A stretch of DNA of 6,701 nucleotides from an uncultured Treponema sp. (GTDB lineage: Bacteria; Spirochaetota; Spirochaetia; Treponematales; Treponemataceae), in the NCBI GenBank assembly GCA_946403565.1, contig CAMJAJ010000074.1:1-6701 (forward strand). Reading direction: 5' to 3'. Shown piece by piece: positions 6,223 through 6,701 of the stretch; position 1 is the stretch's first letter; every line of letters starts with the position of its first letter. A program made the position numbers and the translations under genes. Under the pieces are notes generated by a model. It was not told the origin of the DNA. It was given only the letters and a program-made list of their open reading frames with translations, and ran no database searches.

Positions 6223-6245
6223 GCGAGAGGAAAACTGTGTATAAT
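6215..6245 (+). promoter_or_regulatory. Predicted promoter for the AT-rich gene at 6294
   Basis: A perfect -10 box TATAAT lies at 6240-6245. The best -35 is GCGACA (6215-6220), 4 of 6 bases, at 19 bp, and it lies inside the right arm of the palindrome. The predicted start is near 6252, giving a leader of about 42 nt. The good -10 with a weak, badly spaced -35 mirrors the divergent promoter on the other strand. Confidence 0.55.
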
Positions 6246-6248
6246 GAA

Positions 6249-6263
6249 TGTATCTTTGATACA
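6249..6263. repeat. Short inverted repeat at the rightward transcript start
   Basis: TGTATC (6249-6254) and GATACA (6258-6263) are perfect 6-bp arms around TTT. The element starts 4 bp after the -10 box and covers the predicted +1, a typical place for a repressor operator. It could also form a weak hairpin at the 5' end of the mRNA. No regulator is identified. Confidence 0.4.
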
Positions 6264-6293
6264 AAATAGTTTCAGCTAAAACAGGAGAAAACT

Positions 6294-6701
6294 ATGAGCA
6301 GATACAATGAAAAGAGAGAAAATGAAAACAATTATCATGGAATTATTTTCCATGTTCATACTACGAGCGAACCGCGCTATGGAAAAGCCTTGATTCATGG
6401 CGAGTGGAAAGAAGTGACCATGTTTGACGGTTACTTTCAGAATATGCTCTCAGAACACCAAGATATAAAATGCATCGGTATCATTGTCGGCTATTTTGAC
6501 TTGAAGCCGGATTCCTTTTTTTCTGGAGAAGGAAGAGCTTACGAAGAGGATGCTTCTTGTACAAGATATATTCTGGGACTCGGATACAGCAGGGACTTTT
6601 ATATTGCGGAAGAAGATGCTTTCCTGACAGAAGATGTCATGAGAGCTTATAAGGAAAAGCAGATTAAGGAGAAGAACACCTTGGATTACAAAAGAATCAA
6701 C
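6294..6701 (+). CDS. Unknown AT-rich protein, 3' end beyond the window
   Basis: An open frame of 136 codons with no stop before the window ends. It starts MSRYNEKRENENNYHGII and continues through HVHTTSEPRYGKALIHGEW, IGIIVGYFDLKPDSF and CTRYILGLGYSRDFYIAEE to a charged, probably helical stretch (about 112-136). I do not recognise the family. It looks soluble, of mixed alpha/beta composition, with no signal peptide or membrane segment. The ATG has a good AGGAG (6283-6287) 6 bp upstream and a perfect -10 box before that, so expression is likely. Its GC content is about 39%, and arginine is encoded six times by AGA and once each by AGG and CGC, unlike the CGC/CGG preference of the preceding genes. 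This suggests recent acquisition or the edge of a genomic island. Confidence 0.8.
   Translation, partial: MSRYNEKRENENNYHGIIFHVHTTSEPRYGKALIHGEWKEVTMFDGYFQNMLSEHQDIKCIGIIVGYFDLKPDSFFSGEGRAYEEDASCTRYILGLGYSRDFYIAEEDAFLTEDVMRAYKEKQIKEKNTLDYKRIN

Overview
The window looks like chromosomal DNA from a GC-rich spirochaete, most likely a treponeme. The main reason is the first gene, whose sequence resembles the AtoC-type sigma-54 response regulators of Treponema as I remember them. This placement is from memory and is of moderate confidence. Four complete genes are GC-rich (about 60% or more by eye) and favour GC-ending codons. A fifth, incomplete gene at the right edge is AT-rich (about 39% GC by hand count over 6301-6701) and uses AGA for arginine, so it probably has a different history. 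I saw no rRNA, tRNA, CRISPR array, insertion sequence or integrase.

Left part (1-5239), plus strand. A short AT-rich leader holds a near-consensus sigma-70 promoter pointing left, out of the window, so an unseen divergent gene probably lies there. Three genes follow in tandem: an NtrC/AtoC-type response regulator with a complete sigma-54 activator module (114-1481), a small protein with a C-terminal J domain (1514-2092), and a large exported protein with VIT, VWA, TPR-like and DUF2135 regions (2150-5239). The gaps are only 32 and 57 bp and I see no terminator between them, so they may be co-transcribed. No histidine kinase lies in the window, so the signal read by the regulator is unknown. 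I found no good sigma-54 promoter in front of any of the three, so the regulator's targets are probably elsewhere.

Right part (5240-6701). An ADP-ribosylglycohydrolase gene on the minus strand (5284-6114) converges on the exported-protein gene across a 44-bp junction with no convincing terminator. Its upstream region (6115-6293) is the most structured non-coding DNA here. A perfect 9-bp-arm palindrome lies almost exactly midway between two good, oppositely directed -10 boxes and covers the weak -35 boxes of both. A second short inverted repeat sits at the predicted start of the rightward transcript, and a perfect hairpin sits near the predicted 5' end of the leftward mRNA. The rightward promoter drives the AT-rich gene at 6294, which I do not recognise and which runs off the window.

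Inferred roles: the left cluster combines cytoplasmic transcription control, a J-domain co-chaperone and a periplasmic or secreted adhesion/scaffold-like protein, with no direct evidence of a common pathway. The right side looks like a divergently transcribed, jointly controlled pair: an enzyme that removes ADP-ribose and an unknown, possibly acquired, protein.
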